A stretch of 64,000 nucleotides of DNA from Arachnopeziza araneosa (lineage: Eukaryota > Ascomycota > Leotiomycetes > Helotiales > Arachnopezizaceae). Below the pieces are notes generated by a model, which was given only the letters and a program-made list of their open reading frames with translations, made no database searches and was not told where the DNA came from. The DNA lies in assembly GCA_003988855.1 (NCBI GenBank), contig QYAI01000028.1, forward strand, positions 186,001 through 250,000, given 5' to 3'. Made by a program: the position numbers and the translations under genes. Below are positions 33,939 through 45,319 of the stretch, one piece after another (positions within the stretch are counted from its first letter, which is position 1; the number at the start of each line of letters is the position of its first letter).

Positions 33939-34601
33939 ATGTCTACCATCCTCACAGGCGATACAACTTCCCGAGTATCTATCCACACGATCGGCAACGA
34001 AACCACGTCAACATTCAATACCATCATCGACAATGGAATATCATTAAAGCCTAGCATGACTCCAGACAAATTTCTGGTACAACAAACAAAAGCACACATT
34101 ACCACACTCCCTACCGAACTTCTCCTCGAAATATCATCCTACCTGGACCCCGTAACCTCGATTTGCCTGGGTCTCACATCGCAGCGTCTGTACTCGATCC
34201 ATCGATCTGTCACCGGACCCGTGGACGCCAACGAGATCCACACACACTGGGAAATGATGGAGGGGACGAAGAATAAATATCCGATGCCGCTGTATCTCCA
34301 TCGGGGACATGTATTTTTGTGGGAGTTGCTGGAAGAGTGGATGGGGAGCAGAGGCTGGGTTTGGATGAGAGTTAGAGGGGCGTTTGTTAGGGTTGAGAGA
34401 GATGTTAGAGAAGGGAGTGAAAAGAGACAGAGAGGGGTCAGTGAAGGGAATGAAGAGAGACAGAGAGATAATGAAAAGAGTCAAGGGAAGAAACGAGACA
34501 CTAAAGGAATGGAGAAGGAGAAAAAACCAAAGATTAGAGGAAAGAAGAAGAAGAGATCGAAGAGACGATGGCCACTATCATTGTCAACGCTGCAGAGATA
34601 G
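33939..34601 (+). CDS. F-box protein with a long basic tail
   Basis: A 220-residue single-exon frame. Residues about 57-90 form an F-box: LPTELLLEISSYLDPVTSIC followed by LGLTSQRLYSIHRS. Next comes a short block typical of small fungal F-box proteins (MPLYLHRGHVFLWELLEEWM, then GWVWMRVRGAF). The final 80 residues are almost all Lys, Arg and Glu (KKRDTKGMEKEKKPKIRGKK and similar), from a purine-rich stretch of DNA; this tail may be real or the result of a frameshift or expansion at the end of the gene. F-box proteins recruit targets to SCF ubiquitin ligases; the target is unknown. Start chosen at the Met before the Thr-rich N-terminus; a later Met at residue 40 is also possible. Confidence 0.62.
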   Translation: MSTILTGDTTSRVSIHTIGNETTSTFNTIIDNGISLKPSMTPDKFLVQQTKAHITTLPTELLLEISSYLDPVTSICLGLTSQRLYSIHRSVTGPVDANEIHTHWEMMEGTKNKYPMPLYLHRGHVFLWELLEEWMGSRGWVWMRVRGAFVRVERDVREGSEKRQRGVSEGNEERQRDNEKSQGKKRDTKGMEKEKKPKIRGKKKKRSKRRWPLSLSTLQR

Positions 34602-34845
34602 AGAAAATTTGATTCAAGTAGAAGCAGTCTGGGTGAAAATTTATGTTGCAGAGAGATGGGACAAATGGTTGTAGCGATTGGATTGGAAGCAAGGTCACGG
34701 GATGTCGGGCGTGAGAGGAAAGAGAGATAGAAGATAAAGAAAGGGAAGAAAAGGAGGAAAGTCATGGGTCATACTGAAGTAACGGGAATAAAGATCCGTG
34801 GTCATGGAAATAAAAACGATTTCGAACCGAGGCAGTAATAACGAA

Positions 34846-35925
34846 GGGCGAAGTGCAACAAAAGATTATGCGAGCTACGTAGAGGATGGATCCTCTCAAG
34901 TGACCTTAACCGCTAAGTGATGATGGATATGTAATTTCAGATTGACGTAGTGAAGATGAAATACGAAGTGCAACAAAGCTGAGAAGATGACGAGAATGGT
35001 TCTGCTAATGATAAGCTTCCTATTAAGTAATGATTACATTTGTTCGAAGAGCAATAAACGATGGAAGTGGAGCCGATGTTCAAAGTGTGACATCTGCTCG
35101 AAGTGCAACGGATGTCCAAAGTATGAAATGTTCGAGGTGCAAAATTTGTTCGAAGTGCAACAGATGTTCAAAGTATGAAATGTTCGAGGTGCAAAATTTG
35201 TTCGAAGTGCAACAGATGTTCAAAGTGTGACATCTGCTCGAAGTGCAACAGATGTCCAAAGTATGAAATGTTCGAGGTGCAAAATTTGTTCGAAGTGCAA
35301 CAGATGTTCAAAATATGACATATGCTCGAAGTGAAATAGATTTACAAAGATTATATAATTAGGTTTAGCTAGGTGATATACTACTAGGTAGAGTTGAGAT
35401 GGTGATCAAGAAGCGATTTCCTATTTAGGAAGAAATGACATGTGTGCGAACCGCAACAAAGTGACAAGTGTGCGAGCTGCAACAAAGTGACATGTGTGCG
35501 AACTGCAACAGAATGAACTATTCTAGTACAATAACATGAAAAACTTTACAAGAATGAATAGGTAGACTTATACTAAGTATGAATGAGGAGATTTCGAAAC
35601 GCCACAACTTTGATCTTTGAATTGGAGTCGAGCGGAAATAGGTGGAGTAGTGAGGTATCTTGAAGCTCGATCATTAATCATGCTGAATGTATTTGTCCAT
35701 TCCCCCAGAATGGAAATACATGCACAGATTGCGAAGTGCAACAAAATTTACAGTATCCTGACTCGGAATCGAGGATAGCTCAAGTACCGGTAGGTCTGGC
35801 GATGGGAGCTGACTCAGATCATGACTCGAGGTCAGAGCCAAAAAGTCTTGGTACCATCAGCAGACTGACTAATGATTTCCTGTTAAGGAAATAAAGGCAG
35901 AATGTGCGAAGTGCAACAAAGATGC
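34846..35925. repeat. Region with a dispersed CGAAGTGCAACA motif
   Basis: The motif GCGAAGTGCAACAAA or a close variant recurs through the noncoding stretch after the F-box gene: near 34849, 34968, 35090-35330 (many copies), 35446 (gaaccgcaacaaag), 35470, 35500, 35728 and 35904. Distances are irregular outside the dense core. No coding gene is supported here. Confidence 0.75.
35090..35330. repeat. Core minisatellite, alternating 16-18 bp units (about 52-bp higher-order unit)
   Basis: Units such as TTCGAAGTGCAACAGATG, TTCAAAGTATGAAATG and TTCGAGGTGCAAAATTTG alternate and repeat, with single-base changes, about a dozen times. The three-unit block of ~52 bp is repeated nearly perfectly. Read in one frame it gives Cys-rich CSKCN-type repeats, in another EVQNLFEVQQMFKV, which comes from the repeat and is not evidence for a protein. 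Confidence 0.85.
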
Positions 35926-36809
35926 AGTAGAATGCAAAATGTTGTTTTAGAAATTGGCAGAGTGCGCGGAGAGGTTGGATATATGCATGCTGGGTGAACC
36001 AATTGCCTATTCGGGAAATATTGGGCGCTGGTGTAACAAAAGCTGGGAAATGGATACGCTGCTTCGGATGGAGATATCCTGTCGTCACCAGTGGAGTGAG
36101 AGTATTTGAGGATTGGCTTCTGCTTGGACAATTGAAGGTAGGGAAGAGTTTGAGGTTGATGTGGGAGGCTGGTGAAAGCTGTGCGGTGTGGCTGAGGTGC
36201 GTCGAATTGGGTTGTCCGGGAGGGAGGACCTACATACGGGACGGCACTCGGGAAGATGTAACATGGAGAGGCTGAGTGAGAGATGAGGTATGTATGCTCG
36301 GTCGTGAGTTTTAGGTAAATAGACTGCCGCAACAGAGGTAGGGTTGGCGCATGGGGCGCAGTCAGACTACTTACGCGCTCTCTTGGACTATTATGCCTTC
36401 GCTATATACTCTGGTCAGCTCGCGAATAGGGGTCAATTGAAGATAGGCAGCATTGGATAGCATAGTAGAGTCTTATCATTCTTACCTTTCGTAATTCATG
36501 CTCTCATGGCCGTCTTTGATGTCAAATGGTGCAAATGACGTCATTCAAGAGCTTAACAGCTCCTGTCAACGTGCTTCTCAGCTGCAATTGCGAAACCGTG
36601 GTCTTGGTAGCATAAAGCTGAAACGGCCTCATCAGCTGTGCTCCAAACAATGGAGATGCATGACGAAGAGGGATGATGGTGATGGTGATGGTGATGCAAG
36701 CTGTACCTCGAATGGCGTGGCGCCATGTCGACCCCTCCACACCGGACCCCTGAATCATCCACATGCTCAGCCCCATTCACTTCCACCCCCCTCCTCGCAG
36801 CGTGGGAGT
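35926..36809. other. Intergenic upstream of cipC
   Basis: No gene recognised. A GGTGAT trinucleotide-type run lies at about 36674-36696, inside the presumed cipC upstream region. The rest shows nothing I can name. Confidence 0.45.
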
Positions 36810-36816
36810 ATATAAC
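36810..36816 (+). promoter_or_regulatory. Candidate TATA box of the CipC-like gene
   Basis: TATATAA lies 108 bp before the cipC start codon, followed by a CT-rich tract and a CAACAACAACAA leader, a strong-promoter layout often seen in highly expressed fungal genes. Placement is by sequence only. Confidence 0.5.
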
Positions 36817-36886
36817 CCCTCTTTGTCTTGTTATATCTCTCTTTCCTTCAACAACAACAACAACTGCTACTACATTCAACAACACC

Positions 36887-36888
<2 letters not shown>

Positions 36889-36916
<28 letters not shown>
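36889..36916 (+). repeat. (AATC)7 microsatellite in the cipC 5' leader
   Basis: Seven AATC repeats end eight bases before the start codon at 36924, so they probably lie within the mRNA leader. Confidence 0.9.
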
Positions 36917-36917
<1 letters not shown>

Positions 36918-36923
36918 GTCAAC

Positions 36924-37521
36924 ATGGGATGGTTCGATTCTGACAACAGCCAGGAGGCTCAGCACTACAATGATGTATTACCCCTCTTTCTCCTCCCTCT
37001 GCCAACAGCTCTCCGACCATCCCATTCCATTCTATCTTCACCTCCAAGAGTCTAGCTAATAACCTTACTTGACAGTTCCAGAACGCCTCGGACGAGCACA
37101 AAGCCAAGTTTAGCCACGAGGCCGCTGGCGGAGCTGCGGCATTCTTCGTTGGTCCCCCCAATCTTCCCGTCTTCCGCTACTCTCCCACTCCACCTACAAT
37201 ATTTCCCATACTTTGATACTAATCTACCTGCACAGGCCGCAAGAGAATATGAGAAGTACCAGGAGCAGCATGGTAAGCCTCAAAGCCACGCTGAGGCCAA
37301 GGAGGTCCTAGCCGGTCTGGCCGGCGCCTTCATCGATCGCGAGTTTGAGACCAAGGGTGTAAGTCTTGCTTCCCTCTCCCTTCATCCTTCCCACCCCTCC
37401 TTCAACTCACTCTGTGCAATGATGCTGATCTCACCCCTCACAGCTCGACTTTGTCGACCGCGAGCGAGCCAAGCATGATGCTCACAAACGCCTCAACCAG
37501 CAAGTTGCCAACGATTACTAG
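36924..37521 (+). CDS. cipC: CipC-like antibiotic-response protein (DUF3759)
   Basis: Four small exons (36924-36974, 37076-37147, 37236-37358, 37444-37521), all joined in phase 0, give 107 residues. The chain reads MGWFDSDNSQEAQHYNDV, QNASDEHKAKFSHEAAGGAA, AREYEKYQEQHGKPQSHAEA, KEVLAGLAGAFIDREFETKG and LDFVDRERAKHDAHKRLNQQ. This is the compact DUF3759 family typified by Aspergillus CipC, induced by concanamycin A and often abundant in hyphae; its molecular role is not known. One donor (GTTGGT at 37148) is weaker than usual but gives the expected alignment. The upstream TATA box, CT-rich stretch and CAA leader suggest strong transcription. Confidence 0.88.
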
Positions 37522-38319
37522 GATACGCTAGTTGAGAGCTGAATTGACTCCAGCCGCTGGCTAGCTGGTTGGGTCTGGGCTGGGCAAACACCTACTTTGG
37601 TAGATGAACAATGCAAGATGTTAACAAACAAAATATTGTGCTCCTCCCACGTGCTTGTGAACTGAGATCAAAATCTGAAGAGATACAACAAGGAGGAATT
37701 AAATCACCTGAATACGTGATCTTCAATTGTTGAACGTTGTATTCTATACAGTTTACAGAGTCATGACTGTAACAAATTTTATCTCCACACCTCCCTTCAA
37801 CTCCCTTGCCAATCACCTCTCTTAACCTCCATCTAATACCAAGATCCATTAGCAAGATCATACAATATCATCAACTCCTTGAATTTCACAGCGACCCTCA
37901 TTCTATCCACAGCATGATCATACGTTGCAACAGCCATTCTCACTGTATATATATATTAGGACAGAAAGGGAATAGAATGGAAGATCACATCTGTGTATAT
38001 ATTCCAGAATGTGGTCTTTTGATGGGAACGTAGCTTAGAGGGTGGCGTAGATTTGAGAAGCAGATCGTGACGGGATACATCAGTTATTTCCATGAGTGTG
38101 AATGGTTGCTCGCTATCAAAGCCCTCGTGCACTCGGACGGGAGAGTTCCTAAAGATCATAGGCTAATAAGGGAACTTGGTTGGTTATATGACTGTCAAGA
38201 ATAGGAAGATGTTGAGCCTAGTTGAGAATGGAATAGTCATTCCCTAGCAGAGGGCCACACCTCATAGAATACATGTTATTGCTGATACAGTGGAGAGTCC
38301 TTTTCGGTTTTATTACACA
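37522..38319. other. Intergenic, no gene seen
   Basis: 798 bp between convergent cipC and prohibitin genes. AT-richer than coding flanks; contains TATATATATATTAG near 37948-37960. No frame with family support. Confidence 0.4.
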
Positions 38320-39333
38320 CTACTTTTTTGTCTTGTCCTCGTATCCTTCTGTAACATTCAGGCCTAATCCTTCACTGTCCAGATACAACTTGTTCTTTCC
38401 ACCTGCCTCGTGCAAGATCTGTGCAATCGCTCTCGCGTTCTCAATTCTCTTCAAGTCGACATATGATCTGCTCTTCTTGATGGCATCACCAATCAACTCG
38501 GCGGATCTAGCTTCACCCTGAGCTCGGACAACCATGGCCTGCTTCTCTTGACGGGCTTTGTCGACAACGAATGCTGCACGTTGAGCTTCTTGCTGGGCGA
38601 CTTGTTTGGCTTCGACAGCAGCTGTAAATTCAGGAGAGAATGCGAGATGCTACAACTTGTCAGGAATTGCCACCATCACATAAGCGAATATCTTACCGTC
38701 AGAGAAACATCATCCAACATGATGTTAAATCTTGCCGCACGCTTGCTTAGATTGTCCCGGACTAACCGTGCAACATTCTCACGTTGAGTGATCAACTGAC
38801 TAGCATTGAATTGTGCAACCACACTCTTCAAGACTTCATTGACAATTGACGGCAAAACTCTCTCATCGTAATCTGTGCCTAACGTTCTATAGATTTGAGG
38901 GAGGGCATCAACTCGAGGTCTTGAGAGGACACGGCAGGTGATGTTAACCATCTGCAGATCTTTCGTTCCAGTCAAAGAGGCAACATTTCGTGGTTTCGCT
39001 CGGACATCGTAATCTATTGGGGTTTCGAACCATGGGATCTTGAAATGTGTTCCTGCAGGAGGATTAGTCGCCTTCCGGAGCTTCCAGAGCTTCTGACGTG
39101 ACGGATGTACCTTCAGAGTAGATTTCCTTGCTCACTCCTCCTATTCTGGTGTACTTGATAGCTCTGTGGCCACCATCCACGTTGAATAGAGCATTGTTTG
39201 CGAGGAAAGCAGCTCCTCCAAGCAACAAAAGGCCTCCAACACCAGCACCCAATCCTTTTGGCGATGGTCCGCCCCTACCAGCCTCATTCGCCATGCGCTG
39301 GAGCTTCCTCCATGTATCTTGTGGACTCGACAT
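38320..39333 (-). CDS. PHB2: Prohibitin-2
   Basis: Exons 39333-39111, 39052-38697 and 38649-38320 give 302 residues, the usual Phb2 length. A membrane anchor (GGLLLLGGAAFLANNALFNV) is followed by the SPFH/Band 7 domain: DGGHRAIKYTRIGGVSKEIY, THFKIPWFETPIDYDVRAKP, RNVASLTGTKDLQMVNITCR, LPSIVNEVLKSVVAQFNASQ and LITQRENVARLVRDNLSKRA. The C-terminal part is the coiled coil (VEAKQVAQQEAQRAAFVVDK, ARQEKQAMVVRAQGEARSAE). Phb1 and Phb2 form ring complexes in the mitochondrial inner membrane that act as scaffolds and chaperones. Introns have good GTAC/GTAAGA donors and restore the frame. It diverges from the CstF-64 gene over a 413-bp spacer. Confidence 0.95.
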
Positions 39334-39746
39334 TTTCTGAGAGCTGAGAAGAGGATCTGGGGATCAGAGGAGGTGGATGGTGAGGTTGGACTTGCCGGGG
39401 ATTTCTGAAAAGTCCGAAAGTTTACTAGTGCATTTCATGTCGCGCTAACTCCGCACTTTACTAGCGCCATATTATTTCGACAACAGCATTGACAACATCT
39501 CGGCATCACAACGAATTGAGGATAGATACAAGTCGAGATACGAGTGAATACGTGGACAATTGGATGGAAGGCTAGAATATCCCCAATTACTTTCCAACAC
39601 CTCCGTGCCATTCATCTCTCCAAACTTGAAGGTGACAAGTGATCGATCTTTGGACTTCATTCCTGAAACTTGCTACCTACCTCTTTGTCGCAAAGCTGTG
39701 ATATTCTCTTCCATTTCGCAGATCATACACAGTACAAAACCTCACG
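39334..39746. promoter_or_regulatory. Shared divergent promoter region, PHB2 / CstF-64
   Basis: 413 bp between the two starts. No definite TATA or other element; shared promoter is inferred from geometry. Confidence 0.4.
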
Positions 39747-40817
39747 ATGTCTACCAAACAGCCTTCAAAATCGGTCTTTGTCGGAAATATTCCATATGGT
39801 AAGTTTTCATCGTATCTTTGCGCCAGCTCCTCTGACAGCTTCGAGGCCTCACCGAAGAGCAAATCATCCGCATATTTAGTAGCGCTGGGAAGGTCTTAAA
39901 CTTTCGCCTCGTCTATGATCGTGAAACCGGACGACCAAAGGGTTTTGGCTTTGTTGAGTTTCCAGATGCAGGTACGCATATTACTCCAATGAAGGGACAG
40001 TGCTGACGTGCAACCAAGATTCTGCATCCTCAGCAGTCCGAAACCTTAATGATTACGAGATTATGAACAGGAAGTTACGTGTAGACTTTTCAAATGATGG
40101 CGGGGACGATGATTCCAATTCTGTAAGCCTCCTCTCTTCCTCTTCTTGCAAAGCTGATGACGGTTTCAGCATGCTCAACCCCAAGCATTACCTTATAATA
40201 CTCAACTACCACTTCAAATGTCTCTGCCTGCCTCCAACGGCCTCCCACCGCCACCTCCTCCTGCAAACACGAGTTTCCCAAATCTTCCAACAGGTGTCGA
40301 CCTTCCCCCGAATCTTTCGTGCCCTGATGCCATCTCCCGAACTCTAAACACACTCCCACCACAGCAACTTCTCGACGTCCTCTCCCAGATGAAAACGTTA
40401 GCCACTACCGATGCCGCAAAAGCCACCGAATTACTACAGCAAGCGCCTCAGCTCTCATACGCCATATTTCAAGCGCTTCTTCTGATGGGACTTGTCTCAA
40501 CCGAAGCATTAGGGTCGGTTGTCGAAGCTGCATCTGCACCTCCACCAAGACCGCAACAATACTCTGCACCTCCACCTCCACAGCAGAGTTTCAGCGCTGG
40601 GCCCCCAGGATATGGACCACCGACAGTACAGCAGCAATATCAACCTCCACCCGCAGCTGTACCTCCGCCTCAACCACAACAGCAACAACAACTTGGTGGA
40701 CAGGATACGGATGCGTTGATGGCACAGGTGTTAGCTATGCCACAAGAGGTGATTGATAGCTTGCCACCAGCAGAGAGGGCTCAGTTACTTGCGTTAAGAG
40801 CGAGCTTTGGTCGGTAG
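39747..40817 (+). CDS. RNA15: Cleavage stimulation factor 64 kDa subunit / Rna15-like
   Basis: Four exons (39747-39798, 39846-39971, 40019-40122, 40170-40817) give 309 residues. The RRM spans residues ~8-87: SVFVGNIPYG (RNP2), VLNFRLVYDRETGRPKGFGF with VEF (RNP1, GFGFVEF). The second joint uses an acceptor at TTCGAG that restores GLTEEQIIRIFSSAG. Next come the hinge (LSQMKTLATTDAAKATELLQ, APQLSYAIFQALLLMGLV), a Pro/Gln-rich low-complexity region and the C-terminal helix bundle (LMAQVLAMPQEVIDSLPPAE, RAQLLALRASF), the Pcf11-binding domain. It binds GU/U-rich RNA downstream of poly(A) sites in cleavage factor IA. Placed head to head with prohibitin-2. Confidence 0.93.
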
Positions 40818-41035
40818 GCTTCTGTGTTAATGGAAAGTAAATCGGATATGGGTGGCTATCTTGTTGCATTGCCAGCTTACATATATGAAGCTGGATGATA
40901 TGACAGTTGGCCGTATTGTAATTTGTAGGACTTATCTGACGAGACCTCGAGCAAAATGATGCTCTGGAAAACAAGATAGACGGGGAATCAAAAGCCATTT
41001 TCACTAGACTTACATTCCGGACTCTACTTCTCCCT

Positions 41036-42366
41036 CTACGGCTTTTCAAAATCAATCACCACCCTCCCTGCAATCTCTCCTCTTCGTAACTGCTGCACGC
41101 TCTCAGGCATCTCACTCAACCCCCTCACTTCGCAAATTTGCTTCAATAATCCTCTCTGTGCGTATTCTAGTGTCTTGGCTGTATCTTCCATGGTGCCGAC
41201 CAGGGACCCGATGATTCTGAGGTTGCGGAAGGCGAAGACGGAGGGATCGCAGCCGAGAGTTACGGCATCTTTAGGTGCTGTGTGGTGGTTAGTAGGAGGG
41301 TTGGGTTAGGGGATGAAAGAGAAAGAAAACTTACGCAAGCCAACACAAACGACTACGCATCCAATCCGATCTCCGGTATATCCAATGGCATCTTTATAAG
41401 CCTGATATGCTGTAACGACCACTCCATGAGCCCCCACTCCACCAGCTACCCTCTTCACCTCAGCAGTGACATCTTTCACCTCCCTAAAGTCCACAAAAGC
41501 CTCTGCCCCCATCTGCAAACTCAACTCCCTCTTCTTCTCACCCGTATCAATGACGATACTCCTCATCCCCATAATCCTCGCCAACTGCACCCCCTGAATC
41601 CCCACACCTCCTCCCCCGCCAGGAAATACAACCCAGTCTCCCGCCTTCAAACCCGACTCAATAAGCGCCCTATGCATAGTAGATGCACTACACATAATCG
41701 GGCCAGCGACACAATCCTCGACACCATCAGGGATCCGGGATGTGTATTTGGCGGGACTGGTGATGTACTCTTGGTAAGTGCCGTTCTTGGATAGACCGGT
41801 TAGGATGGCATTGCGGCAGTAGTTTTCACGGCCGGCCCAGCATTGGTCGCAGGCGTTGCAGATGTCCCAGATGGGTTTGATGCCGGCTCGGTCGCCGAGG
41901 GACCAGTTCTTGACGTTGGAGCCGAGAGAGACGACTATACCGGCGCCTTCGTGGCCGGCCGAGGCGACGGAGAAGAGGGACATGGGAGGTGTGCCAACGT
42001 CGCCCTGCATATAGCTAGATTTGGAGTTAGCATTTTTCATTTTGGTTTGTGTTTGATTATGTCACTTGATATTTTTTCGAGGGCGAAAACAAAAGATGAG
42101 GGATAATAGAACTTGTGGTGGCTTACTGGACATCCGTCATGCAAAGACCAGTCGAGGATATTTTTACGAGCAATTCATCTGGACCTGGCGTGGGAACAGG
42201 CACATCGCGAATCTCGATACGGAAATCGGGACCTGATTTCGTCAGTATATCAATCACATTAATTCTCATGGAGCCAGAGTATTCCAGAGACCGTACCTTC
42301 ATTTACAACGACGCCAGCTTTACATGTCTTGGGGATGTCGTAGTGAGTGCCGTTAGTCGTGGCCAT
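41036..42366 (-). CDS. Zinc-type medium-chain alcohol dehydrogenase
   Basis: Four exons (42366-42297, 42232-42127, 42014-41335, 41277-41036) give 365 residues. The joints make NEGPDFRIEIRDVPVP, GLCMTDVHYMQGDVGTPPMS and VCVGLPPKDAVTLGCDPS. Zinc ligands appear in order: Cys in SSTGLCMTDVHYM, His-Glu in SVASAGHEGAGIV, and the structural-zinc cysteines in NACDQCWAGRENYCRNA. The NAD(P)-binding loop is VVFPGGGGGVGIQGVQLARI with an acidic residue (DTGEKKRELSLQMG), suggesting NAD. The size and domain layout match fungal class I-like ADHs/alcohol dehydrogenases acting on ethanol or small alcohols; I cannot fix the substrate. Introns have consensus donors. It is convergent with the CstF-64 gene, 218 bp apart. 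Confidence 0.92.
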
Positions 42367-43222
42367 GATTGCTGTAACGAAAGGGAGGATAATTCATACT
42401 GAGAAGAACGCGGGCTTTGCGAGATGAAGACTTTTAATAAATCGAAGCCCCTGGGAGGTCAACCGCCCCGCGGATGTGGGGTGCTGCATATTGAGGGGTC
42501 GCTGAATCTCCCGGTAACAATCAACGCCGTCAGAAAAGGGGGATTCCCGAATTTCGCTTGAACAGCCGAAGGCCTCAAGACACGGGAAGAAGGACTAAAA
42601 GGCGTTTGGAAGGATAATATAAGAACAAGCAGATATCATTGCACTTTGCACAGCGGAGGCTTTTAAGGCTGTCTTCTGCTTCTTGATTAAGTCCATTGCT
42701 GACTCTCCCACATCGAATCAAGTTGAGGAAAGCCATTGATGCGCGTTTTCCAGCGATAGACAGAACACACACATTCTTTCGCGTGATTTTATTGATACTA
42801 ATATGTTCCTCCGAAAAACTAAGAAGGATTTAGGTGGTCGTTGATTGTGGCTGGTGGTGGATTTAGACAACTTCTCACTGCGAAAGAAGATCACATTGAG
42901 GATGAAAAAACTTACATGTAATATCAGAAGAACAAACAAGAGCCACTGATATTTTTCAACCGGATACTGTAAGTACTTGATTCATAGATGAGAAGGGATG
43001 CTTTATCGGCTTCATCTTAGTCTCATCTTACCACAAAACTTCTTTTGCATATTCTATGATCCAATGGAAGTATATGGAAATTTGAAAGCACCGCGAGAGG
43101 CTTTTAGATCCTCAGTCACATCAAACACAGTAAGTTATCCATGCTCGTAGAATGGGCGATTAGAGATGTTGAGGTTTGTAAGGGATGGAAGGGACTCTTT
43201 TTAATCATGAACGCTTATAAAT
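42367..43222. other. Intergenic, no gene seen
   Basis: 856 bp; promoter of the ADH plus AT-rich sequence leading into the decayed ankyrin gene. No frame with family support. Confidence 0.4.
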
Positions 43223-45319
43223 TCAACAACGGCGCTTTGAAGTTCTAGTTTTTGATGTAAAAATTCTGGGTAACGCATCGATTTGAATAATCTTTCCGAG
43301 TGCCAAACTTCTAGTTAAGAAAAAATTTCGCACTACAATCAAACTTTCCAACGCATCTTCAAATGATGCTTCTAAACTATTGCCGTTCCGTTTTCCATGC
43401 AAGGAATTATTCGTCAAAGGAGAGCCCTTTTATAGAAGCGGACCGGTTTCTAAACGGCTTACTTCGCTATCTGCTATTTCCGGCATATCGCTGATAACAC
43501 TAACCAAATCTCGAAATGCGATAATAAGTTCCTCTTCCACATCATAACGTGCTTGCAGTTGGTTTGCACAATTGACAACGACATAGTTCATGTCATATTT
43601 GCCTGGAATGATCTGTAGCAATTAATATTTTAAAGGTCTCAAGATCGGCAAATACTGCTACTGTTTCGAGCAGATTAGGTCCTTGTAGACGAGGGCATGT
43701 GCTATATTCGGACCAACGATCAAGGAGCAACTGAAGAACATTATGACTGTTGTAGGTAATTGCCGTAGTTAGGGGAGTGCATGCATATATGGAAGCAGCA
43801 TTGATATCAGCGCCGTAGTCTAGCAATAGTTTTGCGAAGCGTACGTTGTCAGTTTGGGCGACATGGATAAGTGGTGTCTTGCCATCGACACCGCTCGCAT
43901 CAACGTCGGCGTTAAAGTCCAGGAGAGTTTAAGAACAAGGGCATCGGATGAATTACGTGCAGCACAGTTTAAAGGACTGCCGATTTTGATTCCACCAGAG
44001 ATAAATGGATCGGGACAGGCGCCAGCTTCGAGCAGTAATCGAACACAAACGACATGTCCTCGCTCTGCAGCGTAAGAAACTGGTCCAGTCCGCTGGATAT
44101 CCAACGTATTAGGATCGGCTCCATGAGTAAGAAGAGCAACAACGGCCTTTTCATTACCTCTCGCAGCTGCCCACGTTAATGGAGTCCGACCTAATGTGTC
44201 GACAGGGCCAATATCATCTGGATAGAGAGCTATAGCTTCATCTAGACTTTGAAGAGAAAGGCCGGTAACGATTTTATGAAGAACGGTAAAATCCTGGTCT
44301 TCAGCCTAGTCGCTCCCAGCAGTAAGGCAACTAAGTGTCTCTACTTCTTCGTTCGATAGAAAGCCTTGGAGAATAAAATCAAAAGCTTTGTTTCTCGGAT
44401 TGTTGTCATGGACACTAATGGGTCTGACAAATGTCAATAACAATGGCCTGGAAGGATGCAAGAATATGAGGCTCACTTACCGATACTCAGGATCAGCACC
44501 GGCATTTACAAGTAATTTGCAAGTCTCCCATTCTTTTCCATAAAGAGCCCACTGGAGAAAGAAAGTTAATTTACCAAGTGCAGACTGGGTACAACAAACT
44601 TACACGAAGCACGGAATATCCACGAGTACTGCTAACATCACGCGGCGAGGCGAGACTGTGAACGAATAGGTCTTTCAATCCATCAATATTGCCATACAAA
44701 GCAAAATCAACACAAGGGGCCGAGTCAGGCACTCTCCTGAGAAAATTGAGTTGCATCTGGGGTCCAACATTCTGAAAGTAGGTAAGTTGAAAGTGGACAA
44801 TCTGGGACCAGACGAAACCAAGCGGAAACCAGTATTCCATACTAACATGAGGATACTGCCCCTTTTCGCGGGTAGCAACATTGCATTTTCGACTAAAAAC
44901 TGGAAGGCCACCGTAATGCACGAATATTTGCCCAATAACCCGCTTCAAAAGAGCAGGAGGGGGGACCATCTTTGCTTGTGACAAGCACAAGGGCATCCAC
45001 GTCTGCAAGTAGTGGCATGTTTAGTAACTCGGACCTCTATTCCTTGAACAGGGGTAGAAGGCGAAGATCTACTGCGTTTACTTGAAGCGTTAGAATATTT
45101 CTCCCCCCAGTATGGAGGTGGGGCTTTGTAGAATGGTCCTAGTTGTGTAGACTGGTCGTCTTCAAGTCTTTTTGACTGTGCCTTCATCAACTCCTCAACG
45201 CGGCTGATCCGCTCATCTACCTGCTAAACAGATTCCCTTGATCCATCTTGGTGGCGAGAGAGTGTCTCGATCAATTCATCTTTCATATTGGCTTGATTTT
45301 GAGTGGATTCGGAGGCCAT
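43223..45319 (-). pseudogene. Broken ankyrin-repeat gene
   Basis: Read on the minus strand from ATG 45319 the pieces form one fungal ankyrin protein. N-terminal part: MASESTQNQANMKDELIETL, CPCACHKQRWSPLLLF and the FVHYGGLPVFSRKC block common to this group; then, across two normal introns (donors near 44604 and 44482), WALYGKEWETCKLLVNAGAD; then ankyrin units TPLTWAAARGNEKAVVALLT, GPVSYAAERGHVVCVRLLLE, KTPLIHVAQTDNVRFAKLLL and CTPLTTAITYNSHNVLQLLL. It is broken by TAG at 45224-45226 after RESV, TAG at 44306-44308 between TAGSD and AEDQD, a one-base frameshift near 43920, and a frame change near 43620. With several lesions, sequencing error alone is unlikely. The intact ancestor would have had about six or more ankyrin repeats; function unknown. 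Confidence 0.75.

Noticed and set aside
35030..35230. Cys-rich CSKC-type repeat peptide
   Set aside because: Created by reading the minisatellite in one frame; other frames are equally open, no start or splice support.
38000..38160. Possible tRNA gene
   Set aside because: No cloverleaf with A/B-box spacing could be formed; only chance similarity to a B box.
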